A stretch of DNA of 64,000 bases from Lichtheimia corymbifera B2541 (lineage: Eukaryota; Mucoromycota; Mucoromycetes; Mucorales; Lichtheimiaceae), in NCBI GenBank assembly GCA_000697475.1, contig JNEU01001055.1, forward strand, positions 58,864 to 122,863, read 5' to 3'. The notes under the pieces were generated by a model. That model saw nothing but the letters and a program-made list of their open reading frames with translations, was not told where the DNA came from and did no database searches. The position numbers and the translations under genes were made by a program. This document shows, piece by piece, positions 37,770 through 50,811 of the stretch; the first letter of the stretch is position 1, and every line of letters begins with the position of its first letter.

Positions 37770-38974
37770 GGATACGAGAATGGATGTTGTCAAGGAGAAT
37801 TGTTGTTATTGCTTGCAGTATATGAATGGGATGGAAAGAAAGTAAGAGAAATAAACATATTGTTGGATAACAATGATACCCATGTTGATGTCAAGGGGAT
37901 ACTCCCGTTGCCCAGTACAAGGTTGAGGAAGGTGCTTGAGAATCATACTCATATAGGAGGCGAAATCGAAAAAAGGGGAGTCAAAAAAAAAAGTGAGGAG
38001 GCGTGTAAACGCGTGGTGGACAGTAAACAGATCTAACGGAGCATTGCTCATAACAATAACTGTAGATCATCTTGTTTGCAGTACATGCATAAATGGCATT
38101 TATGGTGGAGCTTATGTATGAATGAAGATCTTGCATGATATCAACCATATCCATAACAGGTCCCATTGTTCGTAAAAATAAACAAAGGATAATCAACATG
38201 TGCTTCAGGGGCATTCCATTACAGTATTGAGATCATGTTTGAACTCGTTTCATTTACAAGCTGGTTGATGCGCTAACATCCGGAAACCCACAGTCTGGGA
38301 ATTTGGGCTTGTCCACGTTACCAAATGACAATGCAAAATCAGCAGCAGCTGCTGCAGGAAGAAGCATTGCATCGCATAACAATGATCATAATAGTAATGG
38401 TATTTCCTCCTTGGATATACCATAAGGTAACGGCGGGGGAGGCTTTTAGCTTGACCCTATTTGAAATGTGCAACATCTACTATACCTGGAGCGTCTCATT
38501 CGATCGTTTTTCCTCTCTTTGTTTCAGCAATGGTTGATGTGGGAGAGTGGAATTGGGGAGCATTGGTAACACAGTGGCGAATGACAGCAACCTGCAACAC
38601 CTTTGTACCCGCGGGCGCCCTTTTTCCGTTTTTTCTCTCTCTCTGCAAACAGCCTGCTGATGATGAAAGGGGAATGGGAATGATGCAGATCAACAAGGTT
38701 ATTTGGATGCCATTACATTTGCGGCTGTAGTACAATAAGCTCATCTGATTGTAAGACATACTCAAAAATATAAACATGGCAAAACCGCCAACACCGCCAG
38801 CCAAACATATATAAAAAGGTCGTCGGTCGTAATATGCAGTTGTTGTTGCGTCAAGAGATCGTGTGCTTTTTTTGTCTTTCGCTTCACATACTATCTCATC
38901 TCTTTTCTCATTTCCAACTCTACTACTTAAACTATCTACCTTACACGCACACACATATACACACGCATACACAC
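37770..38974. other. Divergent intergenic region (RGS / DUF202)
   Basis: About 1.2 kb with no supported gene. It contains a TATA-type sequence at 38808-38815 and a CT/CA-rich leader (about 38876-38970) before the DUF202 ATG. The plus-strand frame starting at 38834 only extends the DUF202 frame upstream. Confidence 0.5.
38808..38815 (+). promoter_or_regulatory. TATA-like element upstream of the DUF202 gene
   Basis: TATATAAA about 160 bp upstream of the ATG, followed by a pyrimidine-rich stretch. Position and sequence fit a fungal TATA box; not demonstrated. Confidence 0.45.
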
Positions 38975-39601
38975 ATGAGCACCTCGTTGACAGCCGTCGA
39001 GTCACAATCCAACGATGACAAGCGATTTATCGCTTGTAACGATAAGCATTGTAGTACCACATATAAATACTTGGACTGGGTAGTGCATACCAAGGTGGAC
39101 GGCCCCGATCCACGCGATCACTTTGCCAACGAGCGCAACTTTTTATCATGGCTTCGTGTTGGCATGACACTAGCACTGATAGGTAATCCACAGCTCGACA
39201 TGTTATCCACACGACCTATCTTATTGACATGTGCATATGCATGTATTATACCAGGCTACATGACATTGATCGATCTACGAGGAGAGAAAAGTTTGGCACC
39301 TTCCAATTCTTTACCGTGGAATCACGAAGAACCTACACCTTATAAGACAAGGTATAGGCATTTGTGTGCTGGATCGTCGACATCATCTAACCATGCCGTC
39401 TTTAGGATTGTTGCCTTTATCATGATAGCTCTCGGTTTTTCAAGCCTATGTACCTCGGTCGTTATCTACTTTAAAAACCAACGCCGCATCGTGCATCGGC
39501 TTCTTGATGTCGGTCATGGATGGGCGGGTTACACCATGGCATTATTGATTATGCTGTTTATTTGTTTTATCATGGTTGTTGCTCTTACGGAGCTCAATTA
39601 G
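38975..39601 (+). CDS. DUF202-domain integral membrane protein
   Basis: ATG at 38975 (MSTSLTAVESQSNDD). The frame is open to the stop at 39601, but two in-frame introns are likely: 39183-39254 (72 nt) and 39352-39405 (54 nt, with a CTAAC branch site). Removing them leaves 166 residues. DUF202 signature: PDPRDHFANERNFLSWLRVG, then the first helix, a loop, the second helix (IVAFIMIALGFSSLCTSVVI), YFKNQRRIVHRLL, and a third helix (MALLIMLFICFIMVVALTEL). Three helices and the ANERxFLSWLR motif match stand-alone DUF202 proteins, related to the membrane part of VTC polyphosphate proteins. The substrate is unknown. The tandem Val-Asp-Gly-Pro lead-in and three-helix layout argue against the longer unspliced version. 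Confidence 0.82.
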   Translation: MSTSLTAVESQSNDDKRFIACNDKHCSTTYKYLDWVVHTKVDGPDPRDHFANERNFLSWLRVGMTLALIGNPQLDMLSTRPILLTCAYACIIPGYMTLIDLRGEKSLAPSNSLPWNHEEPTPYKTRYRHLCAGSSTSSNHAVFRIVAFIMIALGFSSLCTSVVIYFKNQRRIVHRLLDVGHGWAGYTMALLIMLFICFIMVVALTELN

Positions 39602-40451
39602 TGAAGGATCATTTATATGTTCACTGGTGATGATGGCAAGTAGTATAGTAGAGATGAAACCATTTCGTATACCCCCTTCCCCCTTTTTGTAAATAGATTA
39701 TTCCATCGCTCTTTCTTCGATGTAATTAAAGCCTTTGTTTAACATACTCATAAATCGGTGAATGATAGAAAAGGGAATGGTACTTTGTTAGGAATGTCAC
39801 GCTTTTCCCTCTTCCTCTATTCCGCTTCCCATGACGTACCAGTATACTCGGCTTCCCTCGTTCCTGATGCAAGATAGGTGTGACGACAGCTTGAATGATG
39901 CTGTCGGTTCAATTACCAAACCTTCCAAGATGCCGTCTGCTGCTTATCCTTATGGTGTCATTTCCAGAAAAACTGCTTTCTGACGAATAGTGCTCTGATT
40001 TTATATATGATATATCTCTCGTTGGTAGACAGATATAGATGCATATGATGGATAGAATATAAGGGTGCCCTCTTTGCCTTTGAAGCCTATCACACACAAG
40101 TACGACGATACAGAATCCCATGATTTTGGAGTTGGTATGGCTTTGATATTAAGGTTAAGGTTCAAAGTCCACAAAAGGTAAACTTATCAGGCACCACGCC
40201 GCCAACCATTGCCGGTCCCAATGTAACAATTTAAATGTGGACAAGGAAAGTAGAGAAGGAAACTAAAAGTATGGGTGGGTATATCTTTATTACTGTTCCA
40301 TAAGATTGTGAACCAAATGTTACATTTGCAGGGTATGTGTGTGTGTGTGTTTACTAGCTAGGTAGGTGATTAATGTGTGTGTGTGTTTTTGCAAATGGGA
40401 CATGTGATCCAAGGGCCGACAACAATCATGCTACAATGACTATGACTACTA
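39602..40451. other. Convergent spacer (DUF202 / MET30)
   Basis: 850 bp between convergent stop codons, presumably both 3' UTRs. TG runs at about 40338-40350 and 40374-40386. No gene found. Confidence 0.5.
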
Positions 40452-42253
40452 CTACTGCAACTGAGACATGCCGAAATCCCAAATACGCACATCACCATCA
40501 TCCGATGCAGAGATAATCTTGGTATCGCTCATGGCTACTGCAGTGATAGGGTTGGTATGGCCGTTAAGAGCGTACATGCATTTGCCGCTTTCCATGTCCC
40601 ATACTCGTACGCTCCGATCATGTGAACCAGAAACGACTCTTAAACTGTCAAAAGCCAAGCTCCAAACGCCTTCCAGATGACCAAAGAGGGTACGTAAACA
40701 ATTGCCAGTGAAATCCCAAAACTTGATAGTGTTGTCAAAGGCACCCGAGACAATGACCGGTTCATCATCGTGATCCGTGGTGGTGGTTGTACTGCTGCAT
40801 GATTGGGATACCAGTCGATGTCTGAATGCACGTGTTGTACTGGGTAGGGCACAAAGAACTTGACCGACATGACCATTAAGCACTTTGACGCAGGTTTTTG
40901 ATTGAAGATTCCATATGCGAATGGTAGCATCATCGCTGGCGGAGACAAGTAATTGATCATAAGTGCAAATACGAACTGAATTGATCCACTCGGTATGGCC
41001 TGTGAGAGAAAAACATTCTCCAGCTGCGAAATTCCAAACACGGATGGTGCAATCGGCTGATCCACTGGCGAGTAACCGACAATCAAAATGCAATGAAAGT
41101 ACGCCAGCCGTATGTCCTTCAAGTGTACGAATACAACGCCCTGTATGCCAATCCCATATCTTTAAGGTATTGTCCATGGCTCCTGACACTAGTTTGCACT
41201 TGTCGAATTGTAATGCACGCACTCCTCTTGTATGTCCTGTCAATTGTCGTATTTCCTGTCCAGTCTCCAGATTCCATACGCGTATCGTGCGATCAAATGA
41301 TCCAGTGATGGCTATATTGCTTGCTTCGCAAAATTGTACACACATCACGCCATCGGTGTGTCCACTTAAATGTCGTACTGTGTGTTTATTTTGTCGCCAA
41401 TTACGTTCCACCACTAATCGTTCGCTGTACACATCTTTCCAGGGTCGTCGTTTTTTGGCATGGTGGTGAATTTCATGGTCTTGGTCATCATCAATCATCA
41501 TCATTTCTTGTTGTTGCTGATTGTTGGATATATCGAATCTCGCACGTTTGTTGGGGGACTGTGTTGTTGTATCGGGAGGAATCGGATCCATTGCCATTGG
41601 ACTGCCACTGCTGGCACTGCTGCTATTGTTGTCTTGTCGTTTCCCTTGCTTTTTGATCTTGTCGAGCAATGGCAATCCCCATCCACATTTGGTGCAAATA
41701 CGATCAATATGCTGTTCACACATTCGATGCCATAAGGTATCATCGTCGGCTAATGACTTCCACAGACTCGATACTTGGGCTGCATGACATAATGACTTGG
41801 CGTCCAGGAACGAAAAGATGCGTAGACATATTTCACGAGGTAAGATGCAAGCGAAATCGATGCGTAGTAAGGGGCGAATCTCGTCGTATAAGAATGAGAG
41901 CTGCGGCATACAACAGGTAGAGAGCAAGCCTTTGAGGATCAATGTGCGTTGATCTGCTGGTGCTTGAGCGAATAATGACCATACATGAGAAATAGCAGCC
42001 TGATCCGAGGATGATAGGCATTCAATTTGCTTATAGATAGCATGGTTAGTTCGAATCAAGAAAAGTTTATGTAGTATTGACTTACTCGTTGGACATCTTG
42101 AAAGTTGAATGGATCTGGAGGACGATTTCGAGTCAAGTCAGGACGATGCCGATAGCAGAGGTGTTGAGGAGTAGCGTTGGTTGTCAATGAATGGGTATCG
42201 AATTGCAACGGTTGAGGTGGTGGAGACCTTGTGCGTTGATCGGGTTGAGTCAT
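40452..42253 (-). CDS. MET30: F-box/WD40 substrate receptor of SCF-Met30 (SconB)
   Basis: Two exons (42253-42086 and 42029-40452; CTAAC branch site in the intron) give 581 residues. The first exon contains the Met30 hallmark CYRHRPDLTRNRPPDPFNFQ. The F-box follows (ILPREICLRIFSFLDAKSLC, VSSLWKSLADDDTLWHRMCE), then ICTKCGWGLPLL, a diagnostic Met30/SconB stretch. Seven WD40 repeats follow, from HLSGHTDGVMCVQF to DGDVRIWDF. The linker before the propeller is Ser/Gln-rich. Met30 is the receptor of an SCF ubiquitin ligase that restrains the sulfur-assimilation activator Met4/CYS-3 type factors and responds to cadmium. It acts with Skp1 and cullin, which are not in this window. Confidence 0.93.
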
Positions 42254-42990
42254 TAGGACACGGTGGTTGTGTCGTGGTCGGAGGAGAGGAGGGAGAGAAC
42301 AAGTTGAAAAGAAACCAAGAGAAACCAAAAATGAACATTGACCCGGTTTTACTGCCTGAACCAAAATGCCTCGCGAGAAAGGTCACATGCAGATATCCCT
42401 CTTGAATGTCTTTTCCGTTCAATGCCACATGGTCCAACTTTCGCACGCTCTGTGTTCATGTTGTTGCATAATATAGGTTGGCACACTTTGATGAGCGCTG
42501 TTCATATTCATATTGAAGGGATGCGTGTGAAGGACCAATTCGATAACGTGAATGATGATGATGATGGATGCATTATTGATACACAAATAAGGGTTCATAT
42601 ATTACTAACTACTACTGGTGATGGATGATGATGATGAGGAGGAGAATGACGCCACCCAACTTGTCTTTGTATACACACACAAAGATGTAATGTTGCATTT
42701 GAGGGAGGGAAGGAGGATGCGGACCTTTTATATACACTGCACCAAGAAAGGTAAATGTTCGCAAGGATCATATTCGGACCATGCCCCCTTAACCACATCG
42801 ACAGCTTGTCCTACATTCAATTTTATATCATTGTCCTTTTCTTTCTCTGTCGTTTTCTTTCTTCTCCACATTCTATATTTCAACATTCCTTTTTTCTTTG
42901 TTTGTTTCTTTGTTCCTTTCTTTTTACACATCCCACATATAAATTATCGATCGCATATCAACACCTCTTCCCACGCCTCCCTCGCTTATC
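42254..42990. other. Divergent intergenic region (MET30 / TBC)
   Basis: 737 bp holding both promoters. A TTTTATATA element near 42726 and a CT-rich leader (about 42835-42930) precede the TBC ATG. No gene recognised. Confidence 0.5.
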
Positions 42991-45773
42991 ATGGACTCGT
43001 TGCAAGTTCCAGAGCCTCCCAGTGTTGTGAGTGCGAGTAAAAGTACACCGTTGAAGAAAGCAGCAACCGCCGATTACGTCTCAACTCCCAATCTATTACA
43101 TCAATCGCGCTCTCTCGATCCCGGCACCATGTCCATCTATGCCGCTGCTGCTTACGATGCCAACAATATTCGTCGTCAACGATCCGAGTCCTTTGTACAA
43201 CATCATCATCAAAGGAAAAGCAAGCAAAGATGGTTACAGGAACATAGCGATCAAGACTTTATGGTGCGTGCCCCTTCTCAAATGTGCTTAACTCGACACC
43301 ATCTTGTATCGCCACCTATGCCATCACTCAATACCCATCATCACGCGTTGGATACCGACATTTATCAGCAGCATCATCATCATAGCAGCAATGGAAGTAA
43401 TAATAGCAACAGCGATCGACGTAGCAGTGTTACCAGCGAAACGAGCAGCAGCAATAGTAGTCAGGATGTCTCAGGCACCAGCACTGCAACAACAACATCG
43501 GCAACGGTGATCAAAAGTATGGAGGCTACTAAACACGAGTATTTTCCACCAGCAACCGACAACACGGGGGCGTTGCTTGGGGGTGTCCTTATTCGACGTG
43601 CTGTTCGTCCAAGCCTGATGGAAACCATGACTACTAGTAACACGGATACGAATACAACGACAACCACAGCTTACAAGGAGCAATCTAAAAAAAGCGACGC
43701 ATCATCATCATCATCATCACCTAAAAATAATACCACAACAACGATTGACACAGCATTGACATCCATGACAACTCAAGAACGATGGACACCTCCACCCATC
43801 ATGTCACCAGAAAGCCTCTATGACGATGGCAAGATACCCTTTTCTTCTACACCTACATCACCCAGTACCAGCAACCGCAACTTGTTCAAGCTCAAAAAGA
43901 GCAACAGTCATTCATCATCATCATCACCTTCTCTTTTCCATTTCAAACGATTCGGCAGTAAACACGAGCTGGATCCATCCGACAATGCCAAGCTGGTATC
44001 TCCACCACCTCCTGTATCCTTTGAAGAAAATCCTGAAACGTAGGTGGTGACACACACAGACAGACAAAGCCCCCTTTCCAAGAGGATATTAAATTAACCA
44101 ATGTGCAACACACAAACTTTGTGTATTATAGGGATTGCTACGGATTCCGCAAAGCATCACAATGGGTCACCCTGGAAGATCATCATGCCCACGAGGAAAG
44201 TTATCAGGGTGTATTGGAAAGACGATTGAGCAAATGGGAACAGTTACTCAAGGAACACGAGTCTCGGTTACCAGAACGATGTTCCAAAGGTATGAAAAAG
44301 GATCATCAATCACAACAACAAAGTTTACTTATGCAAATCTCCTAAAAGTGAAACGATACATCCGCAAGGGAGTACCTGCTCATCTTCGAGGAAGGGTAAG
44401 CTTGTGCACATACATTTGGGGGTTGATTTCTACAAAGAGGGAGAAGGTTTTTTTTTTTGTTGGGGAGAGTGAGAGATGTGAGAGGAGGAGGAGGAATTTG
44501 AATCACTTCATAATATCTGACTTCCACCACCACTCCTTGTTAACCAGGTATGGCTACACTATAGCGGAGCGGAAGCCAAGATGGACTCCAACCCCGGTGT
44601 ATATGAAAAGTTCCTTGCCAAGGCTGAAGCGATGGGCGATACCAACGAGTTTGCCGATATTATTGCACGTGATTTACATCGTACCTTTCCCGACAATATT
44701 CAATTTAGAACAGCATCCTCATTCAACAACCATCATGCATCCATGGGTAGTACGGCTGCATTACATTCACCTGCTATCATTGGCGCATTACGACGTGTCC
44801 TTTCTGCATTCTCAATCTACAGCCCTTCCATCGGATATTGTCAGTCATTGAATTATATCGTCGGCATGCTCTTGCTTTTCATGAAGGAGGAAGAAGCCTT
44901 TTGGACTCTCGTCACCATTGTACAAAACTTGTTACCAGCCGGCGTCTATGACGTGACCATGGAAGGATCAAACATTGATCAAACAGTGCTCATGATGCTG
45001 ATCTGGGAGCGGATGCCTCACTTGTGGAACAAGCTGTCAGACAAGTCTTCATTTTGGGATTCTGCTGCCGATAGCGCATCCATGCCAACCATCACCCTAG
45101 TCACCAATCACTGGTTTCTCACCTTGTTTATTAACATTCTTCCGATCGAGGTATGATATGACTTATAGGCTAGATAAAATGGCTCATCCTTCTCTTTGTG
45201 TAGACGGTCCTTCGTGTCTGGGATTGCTTCTTTTAGTAAGTAAACAATCTTCATGCTGCTGCTTGACATGATCCGAGTCTCTTACCATATGCCAACCTAT
45301 TATAGTGAAGGATCCAGTGCTCTATTCCGCGTGGCATTGACGTTGTTCAAGATGAGTGAAAACTTAATCATGTCTCTTAAGGATTCGCTGGAGATCTTCC
45401 AGGTGATACAGGTAATGTATAAGCTGTGGTGTAACAACGTGGATCCCGCGTGAGAGGGTTTATTTGACACGCGGGTGCATTGACTGACATTTATACGTCA
45501 TCCTCGTGTAGAATATGCCAAAACGGATCATCGACTGCCAAATGTTGATGGAGGTGAGTTTAGCAACCAGGGGATGATATGCATAGATCACTCACTTTTT
45601 CTATCTCTCTCTCTCTGTAGAACACTTTCCAGAGACATGGATCGCTTACACACGTTACGCACGAAGATCTCGAAAGACGACGAGAAATGTGTCGTGATCG
45701 CCGACGATCAGGTCGTATTCCAACTCACTCAAAATCGCGTACATTGCCTCGATGGAAGCTCAGAGCAAAGTAA
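42991..45773 (+). CDS. TBC-domain Rab GTPase-activating protein
   Basis: ATG at 42991; multi-exon; the last exon ends in TAA at 45771-45773 (LPRWKLRAK). The first 350 residues are Ser/Thr/His-rich and low-complexity. The second exon gives DCYGFRKASQWVTLEDH and a helical run. The TBC domain starts KRYIRKGVPAHLRGRVWLHY, continues IIARDLHRTFPDN (arginine finger in DLHRTFP) and IGYCQSLNYIVGMLLL (glutamine finger), and ends TVLRVWDCFFYEGSSALFRV. Both catalytic fingers are intact, so activity on a Rab GTPase is expected at an endomembrane. The C terminus is basic (RRREMCRDRRRSGR). Verified splice junctions include 44040-44131 and the TTTTA|GTAAGT junction at 45237. The Rab target cannot be told from sequence. 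Confidence 0.88.
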
Positions 45774-46025
45774 ACGCCTCCCTCTTTCATCATTGATACC
45801 CACTTTTTACCATCTACTTTATCATTCTTCTGTTGTTGTACAACAGCCATTTATTCGCCACCACCTTACATAGTAATTTGCACACCTTTTGTAACTTTTC
45901 ACACTAGCACGCACACTCCTCCTCATGGTAGCCGATTCATCATTTGCATCCGCACGCACATATTACACACATACAATAGCATTTGAAAGAGAGTAAACAA
46001 AAACTCCCCAGTCCTTTTTATTTAT

Positions 46026-48653
46026 TTATTGCTGTTTATGATGCTCCTCATGTTCAATGTCAGCTTCTAATTTCTTGATCGCATCGCGCATCCTTTTCTT
46101 CCAATTCCCTTCTCGTTTGTTGATAACAATGTTGGGTGTCGTATCACCGGTATCTTCAATGATGACATAGGGTCGTTCTTCCCATACTTCAATTCTTGGA
46201 TGGATATCACAATGGTACCGTTCTACGACACGCTCTGCTTGTTCACTTGATACATTCGGATCATCACCCGCTTTCTCAGCCTCTTCCTCAGAATGGGGAT
46301 ATGATTCTTCATCATCCGCGTATGTTGCGGGTTGCTTGCCAGTAGGGTATTGATCTTGCATATCTGCGGAATAGCTTTCACTTGATTCAGGATAAGTTCG
46401 TTGTCGTGGATGTGTTGGTTCAAGAAATCGGATATTGGAACCACTTTGCGATTCGCTGGTTGAGTGCCCCTCTAATGATGGTTTAAGCTGCTGAGTGCTA
46501 GGCTCGCCTTCAACATGTGCAGCTGCTTCTTGTTGTTCAGCTTCCTCATCCTCTTCATCATGCGGCAAGTAATCTTCTTCAGCATCTTCCATATCCACTG
46601 CTGCATGTTCAGGTGGCTGTTGTTGTTGTTCTTCTTCTTCTTCTTCCACTTTTGGTCTACGACGTCTCTTTCCAAGCATATTGATAAGGGTATTGCGTTG
46701 TGTTTCGTCAAGGTCGTGTGTACTGCGACGCCATTTGAGTCGATTACTCCCTGTGCTACTGGCGATGGATAACGTGCGTGTGCGAATACGTTTGCCGAGT
46801 TGGAAAAGTGGGATAGTTGATCCATGTACAAGTGTGGATGCGAGTACGACAAATAACACCACAGGGCCAATAAGGTCGACAATAATCGGGAATTCCGGTT
46901 CATCTTCATAGACCTTTTCCATTTCTTCTTTGGCGATGGATGCCAAAAAGACGGCACCTACACCCATAGGACCGAACCAACCGCTAAAAGTGGCTTCTCG
47001 ATATGTCTTCATAGCTGGCATAATAGGTTTCAAGGCAATGACAATAGGCATTCTCCGGAAGAAAAGGATAAGGATAGCAATCACTACCAGACGCCACGGT
47101 GACAAACCAAGTGCTGAATTACCAAACTCTCGCCAGGGCTTGATATGATAGTAAGTTAATATTAATCTGCTGGGTGGATGTAGGCTTTTTGCACTTACAA
47201 TGATGGTACCAATGTATACAAATACTGACAGATTGAGTAACATATCAATGACTTCTTGGAAATGAGCCTCCTCGGTTTCTTGTCTAAACCAGTCGTCCCA
47301 TGAAAACGCATTGCCAGCTGCAAAACATGCCAGCACATCGTCGCTTCCCGAAAATCCGGTCATGCTCATAAGGAACAACTACATACCACACGTGTCATGG
47401 CGACATTATACAAACATTCCGCATGATAAGGTTTACTTACAGCAAGTGCGATTGCAAAGGATAAAAATGAAGGCTTGTCAATGAGACGACTACGTATCCA
47501 GGCAACTGTGAGTGAAAACAATGATCATATCAGAATCCACCACGTCCTTACTTTCTTTCAGACCACTGCAGAATCTTGCGTGCCACGAACCCAACAATGA
47601 TCCCAATGACGACCGACAATGCGATTTGGAAGAGGCATGTCTCGTATATCCACTTGCCGATTGCTTTGCCTGTGCCTGGTTCGCCGAGGAGGAAGATAGC
47701 AAGGAATAGAAATGGAAATCCCATCCCATCATTACCACCGCTGATATAATAGAAGATGTCATTTCATCCACTCACATCCTACAACATACGATTATTACCT
47801 TTCAGCAGCGAGTGCATTGCGAATATGAGATGGAACATGTTTCTCTGCAAATCGACCCTTGACAACTGAATTGGCCAAGACCTGGTGTTATTATGAAATG
47901 TTAGATCTTTCTATGATGGATGATTTCATCGTCGCCATTATTGAGAATGAGTACGTTACTGGATCAGTGGGTGTGACACATGCTGCAATCACGAGAGAAT
48001 TCAGCTATTGAGTCTGTTAGATTTCTTCCATGACACCTGCTGCTGCTGGCGTTCTTACATAGTCAATAGGGGGTATGAGAGCCCATATGAAAAGCCCGCT
48101 GATCAACCACATAAATATCATTACAGGGAACATTAGCACCATGAATGTTGCCCATTCTTTCTTCAGATAATGCCTATGAAAGCAGAATGAATACATCCAC
48201 ACCACATCTCTCTTTAATAATGCATGATAGTGCTTACTTTGGCAATTCGATCCCTACAGCCATGACCTGCATAGTATGCACAACCACATTCATGAGAAAC
48301 CCATTCCATTGTTGATCCACCATGTGATAATTACCTGGATGGCAATGACGCACCGAGTTATTTGTTTGGTGATTTCATTCATGTCATCCCAAGAATACGG
48401 ATCAATTCCATTGGCTACGAGTGGCCCAGCAATGATACCAACGACAAGTGCCACGACTATATCGCATCACAATGAGCGCATGCTATATTATCTCATCCTC
48501 CTGCTCAACAATGGATCACTTACATGCTTCGGATATAAACAATCTTTCTTTTACAAATATGGACACGTATCCAAAAATGACGATGAAGCCGCTGATAATG
48601 GCAATAGCAATGGTGAATTGGGAGAATTCACCTGGTATCAATTCGACAGTCAT
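46026..48653 (-). CDS. Plasma-membrane Na+(K+)/H+ antiporter, NHA1 type (CPA1)
   Basis: ATG at 48651-48653 (MTVELIPGEFSQFTIAIAII), stop TAA at 46026, several introns. Helices follow the Nha1 pattern: ERLFISEAFVALVVGIIAGP, ITRCVIAIQVMAVGIELP, AACVTPTDPVLANSVVKGRF, and HIRNALAAESGGNDGMGFPF, with the ND ion-binding pair. Later come KILQWSER, FSGSDDVLACFAAGNAFSWD, FVYIGTIIV and FSGWFGPMGVGAVFLASIAK. After the last helix (LVHGSTIPLFQLGKRIRTRT) there is a hydrophilic tail of about 230 residues, rich in Glu, Gln and Asp. NHA1 proteins export Na+ and K+ in exchange for protons and help set pH and salt tolerance. It is convergent with the TBC gene, with 252 bp between stop codons. The start fits because it directly precedes the first helix. 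Confidence 0.9.
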
Positions 48654-49134
48654 ATGGACGACAGCCGTGGATGTATGCCTATGTATCTCGATCTAATGTG
48701 GGAACGCGGTATGACGGGAATGTATAATACAACTGCAAAAGAAGCAAAGAAATAGGAAAAGGGAAAATGAATTTTGTATGGCCTCGGTCAAAAAACGAAA
48801 GCCGACAGCAGCCTGAAACCACCCATTCATGCGCGTGTGCGCGGTTCACTACTTTTCATTTTATCCAAAACGGATTTCGCATACCAATTACAGCAAGTGA
48901 TTTGACACACATTGACTACCACTTTTCATACAATCCAATAATATGAATAAACTTTTGACTGTAAATGCAATTCTTGATACAAATGAGAGCGAGAGAGCGG
49001 ATGAAAGAAAATATAACATAACAAAACAGGATGGTGAGTGAGTGAGAGGTAGAGAGAGAGCGTGGGATGATGTGTGATCATAACATCTAATACTACTAGC
49101 AGAAATAACGACAACAATGGTAGGCTTTACAAGA
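48654..49134. other. Tandem spacer (NHA1 promoter side / NOP58 3' side)
   Basis: About 480 bp between two minus-strand genes. No gene. No box C/D-like element (RTGATGA...CTGA) recognised, although NOP58 lies next to it. Confidence 0.5.
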
Positions 49135-50811
49135 TTACTCCTTTTCCTTCTTTGATTTCTTCTTTTCCTTCTTGTCCTTTTTATCCTTCTTTTCCTTCTT
49201 TGCCTTCTTAGCCTTGGGTTGCTCATCCTCAGCTTCGGCAGGCTTAGCTGCTTCTTCTTCATCTGCTTTCCGCTTCTTGGAGGGTTCTTCTGGTGGTGAT
49301 ACAGGAGCAGATTCAGTCATGACAGCATCATTCTCAGCGTTGTATGTGCTGGATTTCTTGAATTGGAACTTTTCTTGCTTGAAGGATGACTTGTCACGGT
49401 TGACGCGAGCATTGGCACGGTTCTCAAGCATGCGAATACGGGTTTCAACCTTGGTACGACCCTCAATACCGACATCAGCATTCTCAGTTTCACCAAGAGC
49501 ATCGACTCTAAGGGCAATAGCAGACTTGGTAGCAAGCATACGTGCGATCTTTGCCTTGGACTTTGGAGCAGCTTGGCCAATCAATGAAGCGTGGTAGATC
49601 AAACCATACTTTGGTGTGTTGTGCTTGGTCTTCAATGCACGGAAAAGGGCCTTTTCAGCACCCAAAATCTGAATGGTGGAGGCAGGTTGCTTGGCAAGGT
49701 TCATCAAAGAGCCGGCATGAGCAATCAAACGAGCACCAACAAGTTCACCCACAAGAGTAGTAAGGTTGGGAGCAATGGCTATGAATATTATGTATAAGTA
49801 ATCAATGAACATATGAGCACGTGAGAGTTATATTTACCATTCATGCGGTTCTTAAGATATTCATAGAGCTGAGCACGATATTCGGAAATGTTGATGACTT
49901 GGTCGCAAAGACAATGAATGTTTTCAATATCCTCATCAGAAATTTCGGTACCCATGGAAATCTCAGCAGCATCCTTGACTTCAGCTTCGAGTTCTTCAGG
50001 CAAAATGGTGGAAAGATCAGTGCTTTGAGCGTTGGTGCGGAAGCCCATAGTCTTGACGACCTTGGCATAAGCAAGATTGTCGACAATGATCTTGCCCATT
50101 TCAGGGAAATGCCAGCCGTACCATTCCTTGACACGCATAGAATAAGTGTTGAGTTCTTTGTCAAGGTCATCCAACAATCCAATAGCTTGCACAATCATGG
50201 TGTCGACTTTGTCAGGGCTGAACTTGAGTTTGTAACGGGAAAGCGAATGCGACAAACCGAGCGACATGGCGTTCAAATCATGATGCGAAAGACCGGACAC
50301 AAGAGACTCGAATTGTTCACGAATACCACGGTACAAATCCATAACAGTCGAATCAGATACAACGTTAATGCCGAGCTTCTTGTTGACAGCACTGCCTATT
50401 TTCAACATGTCAATAATCCATATCCCTCCTTCAAAAGAAAAGAAAAAAAAAGACATTACCAAGCTTGGGATCGCCAACAACAAGCTTCTCCTTCTTCATT
50501 TCCTTTTCAGAGATCTCACTCGACAAGAACTTTTTGAGATTCTTGGGTATCTTGCCCTCGACAATACCGGTCACTGCAGACAAGGCATCGGTGGTGTTCT
50601 CGAACTTGGAAAAGGCCTTGAGCTTGACACTAGGTAGAATGTCAGATCGGAGGTGTCAAAGAGGTAGCAGATTCCATATAATACGTTACGTTTGATTAGC
50701 CTTTTCGGCAGTCTCAAAGTGCTTCCAAATGTCATCGGGCTTCTCCAACTTGCCGTCATCGACGAGCTTGAAGAGAGCATAACCTGCAGCGGTTTCGTAG
50801 AGGACGAGCAT
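49135..50811 (-). CDS. NOP58: Nucleolar box C/D snoRNP core protein NOP58
   Basis: ATG at 50809-50811 ([20 protein letters not shown]), four exons, TAA at 49135. The N-terminal domain ([20 protein letters not shown]), the coiled coil around [20 protein letters not shown], and the Nop domain follow in order. The Nop domain includes [34 protein letters not shown], the RNA-binding stretch [20 protein letters not shown] and [20 protein letters not shown]. The C-terminal tail is the expected run of KKE/KKD repeats. NOP58 works with Nop56, fibrillarin and Snu13 in rRNA 2'-O-methylation and in U3-dependent processing. Codon use is more biased than in the neighbours, in line with high expression. The introns show no obvious snoRNA. 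Confidence 0.96.

Noticed and set aside
40963..41469. 168-codon plus-strand frame inside MET30
   Set aside because: Antisense shadow of the WD40 repeats, which are unmistakable on the minus strand.
49821..50537. 238-codon plus-strand frame inside NOP58
   Set aside because: Antisense of the conserved Nop domain. The long open frame comes from biased codon use in NOP58.
49780..50690. Possible intronic box C/D snoRNAs in NOP58
   Set aside because: No RTGATGA with a paired CTGA in the three introns at plausible spacing.
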